Shown: positions 51,274-59,827 of the stretch, piece by piece
Layout of the letters: the number at the start of each line of letters is the position of its first letter
How positions within the stretch are numbered: position 1 is the stretch's first letter
Assembly (NCBI GenBank): GCA_964611435.1
Contig: CAZSXT010000018.1
Coordinates: 16,946-80,945, forward strand
Length of the DNA stretch: 64,000 bases
Reading direction: 5' to 3'
Source of the DNA: JAYPHU01 sp964611435
Lineage (GTDB): Bacteria > Pseudomonadota > Alphaproteobacteria > Rhodospirillales > UBA2165
Made by a program: the position numbers and the translations under genes
The notes under the pieces: model-generated
Databases searched by the model: none
What the model saw: only the letters and a program-made list of their open reading frames with translations
What the model was told of the DNA's origin: nothing

Positions 51274-53037
51274 CTAATCCCCAAGAGCCACGCCTTCCCG
51301 GCGCTGATCCGCCCCGCCGGTGATCCTGTTCCCGAAAATCCTGATCCCGTGCAGCCCGCTGGTCATCGGACGGATGCGCACCTCATGGCCCAAATTTTTC
51401 AACGCGGGGGCGAGCTCCTCAGCGCCGGTGCCTTTTTCCAGTTCTGTCGGCCCGTTGCGATTGACGATACGAGGCAGGTCAATGGCGGCCTGAATATCAT
51501 ATCCCCAATCCAGGGCGGCAATAATGGTTTGCGCTACATATCCGATAATCCTGGAGCCGCCCGGTGAACCAATCGCCAGCACCGGCCGTCCGGCCCGGTC
51601 AAACACCAAGGTCGGACTCATGGAGGAGCGAGGCCGTTTTCCCGGCCAAGGCGCGTTGGCGACCATTCTGCCATCCCGGATCGGCATAAAGGCAAAATCC
51701 GTCAACTGATTGTTCAGCAAAAACCCGCCTGCCATCAGCCGGGACCCAAACGCATTCTCGATCGAAGATGTCATGGAGACCGTGTTGCCGTTCCGGTCCA
51801 CCACGACCAGATGAGATGTGGAAAGCCCTTTGAGCACGTCGTCGGGCGCAAACATGCTGCTCGCCTCGTCGGAAACTTTGCCCGGTTCTGCTTTGCCCAA
51901 AGATTTCTCTGGCGAAATCAACTTGGCGCGCTCCGCCAGGTATCCCGGATCAATGAGCCGGGATACGGGTACGCCGATAAAATCCGGATCGGCGAGATAG
52001 AGGTTTCTATCGGCAAAGGCGAGCCGGCTGGCCTCTGCGATCAGGTGCGCCGCCTCTACCGATCCCGGCAGGACCGACGCCATGTCAAAACGGTTCAGTA
52101 TGCCCAGAATTTGGATCACCGCCACGCCGCCAGAGGTCGGCGGCGGCATGCCGCACACAAGATGCCCCCGATAGGCGCCACACACCGGTTCCCGCCGCTT
52201 GGACCTGTAGCCGGCAAGGTCGATGCGGTTCGTCCCGCCGGGATTGACGGCGGCGCCTGCGATGGTGCGGACGATCTTTTCAGCGATCTCGCCCTTATAA
52301 AAAGCGTCCGCCCCGCCAGTGGCGATCTTTTTAAAGGTCTCGGCCAACGGCTTGTTGATCAGAATTTTACCCACGGGCAACGGGCTGCCGCCGGGCTTGA
52401 AATAGGCGGAGGTGGACGGAAACTTATCGATCAGCTTATCCCGGCTGATCAATTGATGAAGCCGGGGGGACACGGGAAAGCCGGTCTCGGCCAAGCGGAT
52501 GGCGGGTTCAAACAGGCGCGCCCAGGGAAGCTTTCCGTGCTTTTTGTGGGCCAACGCCATCATGTGAACGAGGCCGGGCACGCCGACGGATTTGCCCCCC
52601 GGCACCGCCTCGAAAAACTTCATCCGTTTTCCATCCGCGTTCTGGAACATATCGGGTGTGGCCGATGCCGGAGCGGTTTCACGGCCGTCGAACGCATCAA
52701 TCTCACCGGAAGCGGCGGCAAAGTGCATCATGAAGCCGCCGCCGCCGATGCCCGATGATTGCGGCTCCACCACGTTAAGGGCCAACTGTGTCGCAATCGC
52801 GGCATCCACCGCCGAGCCGCCGGCGTGCAAGATGTCCAGCCCCGCCCGGGCCGACAGAGGATTGGCGGCGGCGACCATGTGCTGCTTAGCCGTTGCCGGG
52901 GCTTTGGCGGCGGGCGCTACCGTTTGGGTTTGCGCTTCTGGTTGGGCGCGCCCGGTATCCGCCCCCGATTGGGTCACCTGATGTTGGCAGGCGGCCAAGA
53001 CAAGAGCGGCGGCAAATAGTGTCGAAATGTGTCTCAA
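51274..53037 (-). CDS. ggt: Gamma-glutamyltransferase (lipoprotein)
   Basis: A 587-residue periplasmic, membrane-anchored gamma-glutamyltranspeptidase that removes or transfers the glutamyl group of glutathione. The lipobox LAAC (cysteine near residue 17) replaces a simple signal-peptidase site. The self-cleaving nucleophile is the threonine in LSTSHLVVVDRNGN (about residue 406), with the family's SSIENAFGSRLMAGGFLLNN and SMSPTLVF after it. The large-subunit HMVAAANPLSARAGLDIL is also clear. The start is TTG 53037. Confidence 0.94.
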   Translation of the reverse strand: MRHISTLFAAALVLAACQHQVTQSGADTGRAQPEAQTQTVAPAAKAPATAKQHMVAAANPLSARAGLDILHAGGSAVDAAIATQLALNVVEPQSSGIGGGGFMMHFAAASGEIDAFDGRETAPASATPDMFQNADGKRMKFFEAVPGGKSVGVPGLVHMMALAHKKHGKLPWARLFEPAIRLAETGFPVSPRLHQLISRDKLIDKFPSTSAYFKPGGSPLPVGKILINKPLAETFKKIATGGADAFYKGEIAEKIVRTIAGAAVNPGGTNRIDLAGYRSKRREPVCGAYRGHLVCGMPPPTSGGVAVIQILGILNRFDMASVLPGSVEAAHLIAEASRLAFADRNLYLADPDFIGVPVSRLIDPGYLAERAKLISPEKSLGKAEPGKVSDEASSMFAPDDVLKGLSTSHLVVVDRNGNTVSMTSSIENAFGSRLMAGGFLLNNQLTDFAFMPIRDGRMVANAPWPGKRPRSSMSPTLVFDRAGRPVLAIGSPGGSRIIGYVAQTIIAALDWGYDIQAAIDLPRIVNRNGPTELEKGTGAEELAPALKNLGHEVRIRPMTSGLHGIRIFGNRITGGADQRREGVALGD

Positions 53038-53264
53038 ACTGAAACCCTGGTCCGAGTTAGTGCGAAAGGATAGCTGTCCGAACCGTTATCGGCCAATTTA
53101 AAATTCAGAAATCATTGGAAAATATAGATTCTTTCGAACCTGCCCCGCCGGCATGGCTGTCTTGCATCGCACTGACTGGCGCAAATCGGGTCCATATGCT
53201 ATGTCCACGGCCCCGAAACCGGGATAAAGTCCCGGATCGGAACAGTTGAGAGGAGACTTGATCG

Positions 53265-54089
53265 GTGAGCACTGCCGTCAAAGCCGGCAAACGGGCGACA
53301 ATCCCCGACTTGGCCGCCCGTAAGGGTGGTGAGCCGATTGTCAGCCTGACCGCGTATACGACGCCCATGGCCAAGCTCCTGGACGAACATGTGGATTTCC
53401 TGCTGGTTGGCGATTCCATGGGCATGGCGGTCTATGGCATGGATAACACCTTGGGCGTTACCCTGGATATGGCGATCAATCACGGCGCCGCTGTGGTGCG
53501 CGGCACCAAACATGCTTGCGTGGTGGTGGATATGCCCTTCGGCACCTATCAGGAGTCCCCGGAGCTAGCTTTCCGCAACGCCGCCAAGGTGATGGCGGAC
53601 ACGGGCTGCGCCGCCATCAAAATCGAGGGCGGCCGGGAAATGGCCGAGACGGTCAGGTTCCTGGTGGAGAGGGGCATTCCGGTCATGGGCCATGTCGGAC
53701 TGAAACCTCAGTCGGTGAATGTGGCCGGCGGATTTCGCTCGCAAGGGCGGGACGATGACGGCGCGAAAAACATTCTGGCCGACGCCAAGGCGATTTCGGA
53801 CGCCGGCGCCTTCGCCATTGTGGTCGAGGCTGTGGTTGAAGGCCTGGCCAAGCAAATCACCGAAGACGTGTCGGCCGTGACCATCGGCATCGGCGGCTCC
53901 AACGCCTGTGACGGGCAAATCCTGGTAACCGAAGACGCCATCGGCATGATCACCGACTTCACGCCCAAGTTCGTGAAGCACTTTGCCGAAGTCGGCGCGG
54001 AAATCAGCAAGGCGGCGCAAGACTACGCCAAGGAAGTGAAGGCCCGGACCTTCCCCGGCCCTGAACATTGCTACAACAAGAAATCCTGA
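53265..54089 (+). CDS. panB: 3-methyl-2-oxobutanoate hydroxymethyltransferase
   Basis: A 274-residue TIM-barrel enzyme that makes ketopantoate from ketoisovalerate, the first committed step of pantothenate and CoA synthesis. Family motifs are TAYTTPMAKLLDEHVDFLLVG, the metal-binding DMPFGTYQES, KIEGG and GHVGLKPQSVN. Starts at GTG 53265 with GAGGAG nine bases upstream. panC follows after 28 bases, and a PanE-like reductase lies nearby on the other strand (57030-58055). Confidence 0.97.
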   Translation: MSTAVKAGKRATIPDLAARKGGEPIVSLTAYTTPMAKLLDEHVDFLLVGDSMGMAVYGMDNTLGVTLDMAINHGAAVVRGTKHACVVVDMPFGTYQESPELAFRNAAKVMADTGCAAIKIEGGREMAETVRFLVERGIPVMGHVGLKPQSVNVAGGFRSQGRDDDGAKNILADAKAISDAGAFAIVVEAVVEGLAKQITEDVSAVTIGIGGSNACDGQILVTEDAIGMITDFTPKFVKHFAEVGAEISKAAQDYAKEVKARTFPGPEHCYNKKS

Positions 54090-54117
54090 TCCCGGTATTT
54101 TTCGTCGAGGTCCGCGC

Positions 54118-54978
54118 GTGACCGGAACAGCGTCCAATCTGCAAATCGTTCGAACCGTTAAGGACCTTCGACAGGTCGTGAGCAGCTGGCGGGCAGACGG
54201 GCTCACAGCCGGATTGGTGCCGACCATGGGCGCGCTCCATGAGGGGCATTTTTCCCTGGCGGAGCGTTCCGTCGCCGACAATGATCGGACCTGCGCGACA
54301 TTGTTTGTGAACCCGAAACAGTTCGGCCCCAACGAAGATTTCGATGTCTATCCCAGGGATGAGGCCGGCGACGCCGCCGCTTTGGCCGAACGTGGCGTGG
54401 AGCTGCTTTTCGCGCCCGGCGTCGAAGAAATGTATCCCGAAGGCTCGACCACCGTCGTTACCGTCCCCGGCATCGGCGACATTCTGGAAGGCGCGTGCCG
54501 GCCTGGCTTTTTCACCGGCGTCGCCACCGTGGTCTCGAAACTGTTGGTTCAATCCCTGCCGGACAAAGCCTATTTCGGGGAGAAAGATTACCAGCAGCTC
54601 TGCGTTATCCAGCGCATGACGGCGGATCTGGATATTCCGGTTGAAATCATCGGCTGCCCCATCATCCGGGAGGCCGACGGGCTCGCGTTATCGTCCCGGA
54701 ACGCTTATCTCTCGGATACGGAAAGGGCTATCGCCCCCGCGCTGAACGCAGCCCTTGTCCATGTGGTGGAAGCGCTGAACGCCGGCATGGATGTTGCGGC
54801 GGCGGAAGCCGAGGCCGCCCGGCAGATTCTGGATGCAGGGTTTGCCAGCATCGACTACATCACCGCCCGTCACCCGGAGACGCTTGAGCCGGTTACAGAC
54901 TTCTCGGGCGGGGCGCGGGTGCTGGGCGCCGCCTGGCTCGGTAAAACCCGCCTGATCGATAATATCGGGGTCGAGTAG
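54118..54978 (+). CDS. panC: Pantothenate synthetase
   Basis: A 286-residue adenylate-forming ligase joining pantoate and beta-alanine. The ATP-binding HIGH-like region is VPTMGALHEGHFSLAERS, and KMSKS-like residues are in the DGLALSSRNAYLS loop. FGEKDYQQL and LFVNPKQFGPNEDF are further family stretches. Starts at GTG 54118 with GAGG seven bases upstream. It ends three bases from the convergent sugar dehydrogenase gene. Confidence 0.97.
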   Translation: MTGTASNLQIVRTVKDLRQVVSSWRADGLTAGLVPTMGALHEGHFSLAERSVADNDRTCATLFVNPKQFGPNEDFDVYPRDEAGDAAALAERGVELLFAPGVEEMYPEGSTTVVTVPGIGDILEGACRPGFFTGVATVVSKLLVQSLPDKAYFGEKDYQQLCVIQRMTADLDIPVEIIGCPIIREADGLALSSRNAYLSDTERAIAPALNAALVHVVEALNAGMDVAAAEAEAARQILDAGFASIDYITARHPETLEPVTDFSGGARVLGAAWLGKTRLIDNIGVE

Positions 54979-54980
54979 GG

Positions 54981-56081
54981 TTACCCCCCATACCAAATCC
55001 GGTAAATGACCTCCGCCTCGTCGTCAGAGACCAAGAGCGAGCCGTCTGGCAGTTCCTTGATGTCCACCGGCCGGCCCCAGGCCTGGCCGTCCTGCAGCCA
55101 GCCCTCGGCGAAAACCTCTTTCCCCAGCACCTTGCCCGCTGCATCCATGCGGATGCGCATGACCCGGTAGCCGAACGGATCGCTGCGGCTCCAGGAGCCA
55201 TGCTGGGCGACGAAGGCGTCGTTGCGGTAATCCTCCGGGAACTGAGCGCCCCGATAGAAGTGCACGCCGAGCGCCGCCGCATGGGCCCCGAACTCGACAA
55301 CCGGCGGGGTATTGTTGGCGGGCAGGGCGTGGCTTCTGAACTGGCCGGTGCGCGCCGTCCCGCCGCCGAAGACGGGATAGCCGAAATGCAACCCGTCGCG
55401 GGTGGCGTGGTTCAGTTCATCCGGCGGCACCAGATCGCCCATATTGTCCGCGCCGTTATCGGTGAAATACATATGCCCGGTATGGGGATGAAAATCGATG
55501 CCGATGGAATTGCGGACGCCCCGGGCGATGATCTTAGCTTGGTTATTGCCGGTGAGCCGGATGATGGTCCCTTCCAGCCCGTTCACCCGGCAGATGTTGC
55601 ACGGCGCGCCGACGGCGACATGCAGCCGGCCTAGGGTGTCAAAGGCGATATAGCGCCAGCCGTGCCAGCCCTTGTCCGGCAGCTTATCGAACAGGATTTC
55701 CGGTTCGTGTTGGCCGATGGAGTCGAGCGCCGGGACCTTGAGCCGGAACACCCGATGTTGTTCGGCCACATAGAGATGACCGCCCTTCCAGGCGATGCCG
55801 TTGGGGCTTTTCAGGCCGCTGGCGATCTGGGCCACGTTCGCTGCCGCGCCGGCTCCTTGGACGCCGGTGGCGACGAACAGCCGGTGGCCGCGGCGATTGC
55901 CGACAAACACGGCGTCGAGCTCGGGGACCACCGCCATGGACCGCGCGTTGGGCACCTGGGCGAAGACGGAAATTTTAAAATCCGGCGGCAGTTTGATCAG
56001 ATTGAGGGGCAGGTTTGTTTGGGCCCAGGACGGGGCGCTGAGCAGAAATCCTGCAAGCGCTGTGAGGAGAAACCGTTTCAT
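54981..56081 (-). CDS. Exported PQQ-type sugar dehydrogenase (sorbosone dehydrogenase-like)
   Basis: A 366-residue protein with a signal peptide (FLLTALAGFLLSAPSWA) and a six-bladed beta-propeller of the soluble glucose/L-sorbosone dehydrogenase family. Recognisable pieces are IARGVRNSIGIDFHPHTGHM, YFTDNGADNMGDLVPPDEL, HYGYP-like LHFGYPVFGGG and FVAQHGSWSRSDPFGYRV. It would oxidise a sugar or sugar aldehyde in the periplasm if PQQ is available. A CNICR cysteine pair in the middle may bind a metal or form a disulfide. The DMT transporter gene lies 17 bases upstream. Confidence 0.9.
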   Translation of the reverse strand: MKRFLLTALAGFLLSAPSWAQTNLPLNLIKLPPDFKISVFAQVPNARSMAVVPELDAVFVGNRRGHRLFVATGVQGAGAAANVAQIASGLKSPNGIAWKGGHLYVAEQHRVFRLKVPALDSIGQHEPEILFDKLPDKGWHGWRYIAFDTLGRLHVAVGAPCNICRVNGLEGTIIRLTGNNQAKIIARGVRNSIGIDFHPHTGHMYFTDNGADNMGDLVPPDELNHATRDGLHFGYPVFGGGTARTGQFRSHALPANNTPPVVEFGAHAAALGVHFYRGAQFPEDYRNDAFVAQHGSWSRSDPFGYRVMRIRMDAAGKVLGKEVFAEGWLQDGQAWGRPVDIKELPDGSLLVSDDEAEVIYRIWYGG

Positions 56082-56098
56082 TCTGAGCCTTCCCTTCC

Positions 56099-57022
56099 CT
56101 AACCGGCCTGGAAACGTTTCGGACCGCTTGGATTTCTAACGGGCGAGAGGACCAAAACCAGCGCCGCGCAGATGAGCAGCAGCGACACCACTTCCCGCCA
56201 GCCGACAGCTTCGCCCAGGACATAGGCCGAGCTGATCACGCCCAGGATCGGCGCGGACAGGGTCGAAACCGTGGAGACGCTGACCGGCACCCGCTCCACC
56301 ACCTGGAACCAGCAGAACCAGGACAGCATGATCGGCACCAACAGAACATAGACCGTCGACCAGACGGCGGTGCTGGAAACCGGGGCCCATTGGCTCGATT
56401 CCACGAACAGCGCCGTGATCGTGATGGGCAGCCCGCCGATCACCAGTTGCCAGCCCACCAGCTGCAATGGCGGCAGGGTCCAGGCGACGCTTTTCTGCAC
56501 CACCGTACCGCCGGCCCAGAAAACGGCGGCAAAGATCATCAGCATGGCGCCCACCGGCGCGCTTTGGATCACGCCCAATTCCCCGGTCAGCAGGACGCCC
56601 AACCCGGCGATACCGATGGCGAGTCCGATCCAGCGGGCGGCGGTCAGCCGTTCGCCCAAAAAGCAGACGCTGAAATTGGCGGCCCAGAGCGGCATGGTGT
56701 AGGCGATGATGGCCCCGTGTCCGGCCCCCAGTTCCCGCAGGCCCAGTGCGCTGAAGACGTGCCAGCCGGAGATGTTCAACAGCGAGGCGATGATGAGTAT
56801 TTTCCACTGGCCGGTGGGCCAGACGAATTTTTGCCGGGATAGCAGAATAAAGCCGAAAATCAGGGTGGCCGCCGCCGGGGCGATCAGGCCGCGGTATGTC
56901 CAGGGCGGTATCTCGTTCAACCCCATCTTAATGAACGGCCAGGAGGTCCCCCAGCCGAGCATCGCGATGATCAGCAGGACATAGCCTCTGGCCCCTAGAC
57001 CTGAGCTCTGATTCGCGTTCAC
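56099..57022 (-). CDS. EamA/DMT-family transporter
   Basis: A 307-residue protein with ten hydrophobic segments in two EamA repeats (about 15-140 and 155-290). The first repeat opens LLIIAMLGWGTSWPFIKMGL and the second has AVFWAGGTVVQKS. Members export amino acids, nucleotides or metabolites. GTG 57022 starts seven bases after the stop of the PanE-like gene, so both are on one transcript. Confidence 0.9.
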   Translation of the reverse strand: MNANQSSGLGARGYVLLIIAMLGWGTSWPFIKMGLNEIPPWTYRGLIAPAAATLIFGFILLSRQKFVWPTGQWKILIIASLLNISGWHVFSALGLRELGAGHGAIIAYTMPLWAANFSVCFLGERLTAARWIGLAIGIAGLGVLLTGELGVIQSAPVGAMLMIFAAVFWAGGTVVQKSVAWTLPPLQLVGWQLVIGGLPITITALFVESSQWAPVSSTAVWSTVYVLLVPIMLSWFCWFQVVERVPVSVSTVSTLSAPILGVISSAYVLGEAVGWREVVSLLLICAALVLVLSPVRNPSGPKRFQAG

Positions 57023-57029
57023 GTCAGAT

Positions 57030-58055
57030 TCAGCCCTTCACCATCTCAAGGGCCAGGTCCAGGTTGGCGGGATCCGGTTCGATCTCGCCCCGGTGGATGC
57101 GCCGGGTGATCTCGGTGATGGCGGCATTGGCCGGCGCGGGCCGGCCCTTGGCCGCGCTTTCCTCCGCGACCAGACCGTTGATCAGGTCCACCTCCGAATA
57201 GCGGCCCTTCAGGTGATCCTGCAGCACGCAATCCCGCGCGGCGGGGCCGATATCGGCGGCCAGTTTGTCGAACAAGGTTTCCAGAAGTTGATTGGTGTCT
57301 TTTATATCATCCTCGCTGAGCCCGAAGATGGGTTCAATTTTGTAACCCCGGTCCTGGCCGACGGCGAGCGCCTCGGAGCCGGTCTTTAACAGGAACTCCC
57401 GCATGCCCGGCACCCGGATGGCCTCGTAGAGTGTGAGGCCCAGCATGGCCAGCGGGCCCAGGCACATGGTGTTGACGATCAGCTTCATCCACTTGGCGGA
57501 GATGATATTGGGGGTGATGGACACCTGACCAACGTTCTTCAGAATGGCCTCGATCTCCGGAATGCGGTCCTCCATATGTTTGTCCAGCGCGCCCAGGCCC
57601 ATCCAGGTCTTGGCGGGAGGCGTGTTCCGCTGCACCCGCCCCGGCGTGAAAATTTCCGAGGACAGTTCGATGACGCAGCCGATGGTGCGGTCGCGGCCGA
57701 CGATATCGGCGATGTCATCGGCGGTCATGGCGTTCTGGATGCCGACCATCATCCCGTCTTCCGCCAGATAGGGCTCGATCAGATGCGCCATCCATTTGGT
57801 GTCGTAGGCCTTGGGCATCAGAAATACATAGTCGAAGGTCCGGTTGATCGCCGCTACGTCGCATAGGTGATGGGTGTCCACATCGACGTGGACTTCTTCG
57901 TCGGGCATATTGATGGTCAGGCCGCTTTTTCGCATGGTTTCCACATGCTCCGGCCACTGATCAATCAAAGTGACGTTGTGTCCAGTGCGGACCAGATCGG
58001 CGGCGGCGCAGCTGCCGTTCGCGCCGGTGCCGAGGACGGCGATCAATTTCTCCAT
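57030..58055 (-). CDS. Ketopantoate reductase family protein (ApbA/PanE-like)
   Basis: A 341-residue NADPH-dependent reductase. The nucleotide-binding AVLGTGANGSCAAADLVRTG lies at the start, the domain-linking IQNAMTADDIADIVG and the catalytic lysine in ISAKWMKLIVNTMCLGPLA in the middle, and the helical C-terminal domain follows. It is longer than PanE of E. coli (303), so the substrate may differ, but its closeness to panB-panC makes ketopantoate a reasonable guess. ATG 58055 has GGAAGAAG upstream. It forms an operon with the EamA transporter. Confidence 0.86.
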   Translation of the reverse strand: MEKLIAVLGTGANGSCAAADLVRTGHNVTLIDQWPEHVETMRKSGLTINMPDEEVHVDVDTHHLCDVAAINRTFDYVFLMPKAYDTKWMAHLIEPYLAEDGMMVGIQNAMTADDIADIVGRDRTIGCVIELSSEIFTPGRVQRNTPPAKTWMGLGALDKHMEDRIPEIEAILKNVGQVSITPNIISAKWMKLIVNTMCLGPLAMLGLTLYEAIRVPGMREFLLKTGSEALAVGQDRGYKIEPIFGLSEDDIKDTNQLLETLFDKLAADIGPAARDCVLQDHLKGRYSEVDLINGLVAEESAAKGRPAPANAAITEITRRIHRGEIEPDPANLDLALEMVKG

Positions 58056-58138
58056 GTGCTTCTTCCTGCGTGATATTTGTTGGGTTTGATTGTGACAGGC
58101 GGACCCAATCGATCAAGGGCTGATCGGGCACGAAAATG

Positions 58139-59707
58139 TTAGCGGAGCCCCGCCTTCTGCAACAGGGCTTGGACCGCCTTCACGGGAACACCCAGGTTTG
58201 ATCCGCCAAATTCCGGCAGGATACCGAAATTGACGGCCACCACGCGCCCGGCCGAATCGAGAACGGGCCCGCCACTGCCGCCGCTGGTTGTCTCTGCATC
58301 ATAGACGACCGTGGCGTTTGTCACCTTGGCGACAATACCCCTGCTTGCCAGTGGGACGACAGCCCCCCGCGCCGCAAGCTTGGCCGCCACGCTCCAGAAC
58401 TCGGTGTCCTTGGATTCTTCAAGTTCGGCGATAAATTTCCGTCCCGACTGCGCGACCAAAGCCCGCAAGCCGGTGGGATATCCCATCAGGATGACCTCGC
58501 TGCCGGCAGCCGGCGGTTCCGTGGCGAGGGGCAGGTTTTTGGGTCCCGGTCCAGCCGGGGTGTACCGCAAAAGGGCAAGATCGGCCGCATCGCTCGCGGC
58601 AATAAGCGCAACCGGTATCGGTTTGGTCTGGCCGGGCTGGTAGGCGACGAACTTTGTAATCACCGGTTCCATTTGCTGCGCCGCCAGTACGTCGACCACG
58701 GTGTCTTCTTCCCATGGATTCGCGACATGGCGGTTTGTAACCATGACGCCGGCAGGATCAACGGCAAAACCGGTGCCGGTGAACTGCTTTTCCGCAATCG
58801 GTCCTGCATCACCCAACGACAACAGAGGTTGTCCCAAAGGATTTAAAAGGGGATTGCCGGACTCGTCCAAGACCTGACGCAGAAATTGACCGGTGGGCGT
58901 GTGGCGGAATCCGTATCCGCCTTGAAGTAGAAACACCGACCCTTGTGCGTCTTGGACCACCCGCGCGGCTGCTTCCGAGCGTTTTTCCAGGGCCGCCAGA
59001 CGGCTCGACGCCGTGGTGAGGCGGCTGCCGATCTCATCTCGCAGGGCTTTGAGGTCTTTTACGGTCAGGGCCTCGTCCCGCGCGCGGGTTAGGGTCTTGG
59101 AGAAACTGTCCAGGCGGGTGGATTCCCTGGCAAGTTCCTGAATCAGCATCTGATTCAACTGGCGTTGCTGGTAGATCAACGCCCCCAATCCGACAAAGGC
59201 CAACAGGATAGTGATCCGAAATGCCGTCGAGCTTTCGGAAACCAACTGGTGAAGGGTTCGTTTGACCCATCGGCCGGTCCGCCTGACAATGGGTTGGCGG
59301 CTGCTGCGCATATAGGCGATGCCGTCCCCCAATATCTCTCCGACGGGTTTGCGGCCCGGTTTGTCCCCCGGATACAGGCGAAACCGTGACAAAGGACCGA
59401 TCTCACCGAACTCGATCATGTCGCCGTGGCACAGATCGCAAGAGTCCACCAGCTCGCCGTTTACCCAGACGTGCTGGCCCGGTGAGACGATAATCTTGAA
59501 ACTGTCGCCGGTCCGTTCGAGCTTCGCCATGACGTCGCCGCCGGGCGGCGGTTCATCCGGGTCGCTGACATGAATTAAGCCGGAAGGGCTGACGGTAACG
59601 GTGGCGGCATCGCCCCCGAGCCAGCTGACCACGCGCTGAGACGGCCCGGATTGATGCACCAGGGCGGCGACGCCGGCACACTCGTCTCGGGCAAGGGTAT
59701 CAATCAT
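58139..59707 (-). CDS. Membrane-anchored trypsin-like serine protease with FHA-like N-terminal domain
   Basis: A 522-residue protein of unusual design. The N-terminal ~130 residues look like a forkhead-associated domain (VSPGQHVWVNGELVDSCDL, then GDMIEFGEIGPLSRFRL). After basic residues comes one membrane segment (about 175-195, ITILLAFVGLGALI), then a coiled coil (about 200-265). The C-terminal ~230 residues are a trypsin-like protease with all three catalytic residues in context: TNRHVA (H about 327), DAADLALLRY (D about 377) and TTSGGSGGPVL (S about 478). The FHA-like part would be cytoplasmic and the protease periplasmic, so it could relay phospho-signals across the membrane. The architecture is inferred by eye. 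Confidence 0.83.
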   Translation of the reverse strand: MIDTLARDECAGVAALVHQSGPSQRVVSWLGGDAATVTVSPSGLIHVSDPDEPPPGGDVMAKLERTGDSFKIIVSPGQHVWVNGELVDSCDLCHGDMIEFGEIGPLSRFRLYPGDKPGRKPVGEILGDGIAYMRSSRQPIVRRTGRWVKRTLHQLVSESSTAFRITILLAFVGLGALIYQQRQLNQMLIQELARESTRLDSFSKTLTRARDEALTVKDLKALRDEIGSRLTTASSRLAALEKRSEAAARVVQDAQGSVFLLQGGYGFRHTPTGQFLRQVLDESGNPLLNPLGQPLLSLGDAGPIAEKQFTGTGFAVDPAGVMVTNRHVANPWEEDTVVDVLAAQQMEPVITKFVAYQPGQTKPIPVALIAASDAADLALLRYTPAGPGPKNLPLATEPPAAGSEVILMGYPTGLRALVAQSGRKFIAELEESKDTEFWSVAAKLAARGAVVPLASRGIVAKVTNATVVYDAETTSGGSGGPVLDSAGRVVAVNFGILPEFGGSNLGVPVKAVQALLQKAGLR

Positions 59708-59778
59708 GGGACATTTCGTCTCTCAGCCATGGGGATTGTATTATGCCACGAGAGGGTCCCTTTCGCGGAAACAAAAAA

Positions 59779-59805
59779 ACCGGCGTTGATCACGCCGGTT
59801 TTTCC
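59779..59805 (-). terminator. Bidirectional-looking terminator after the lipoprotein gene
   Basis: ACCGGCGT (59779-59786) pairs with ACGCCGGT (59792-59799). The stem is flanked by seven A on the left and five T on the right, so on the minus strand it ends in a T tract, terminating the lipoprotein gene at 59828. It lies between that gene and the protease gene, which therefore needs its own promoter. Confidence 0.85.
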
Positions 59806-59827
59806 TGAATTCATCCAAGCTGGATAT

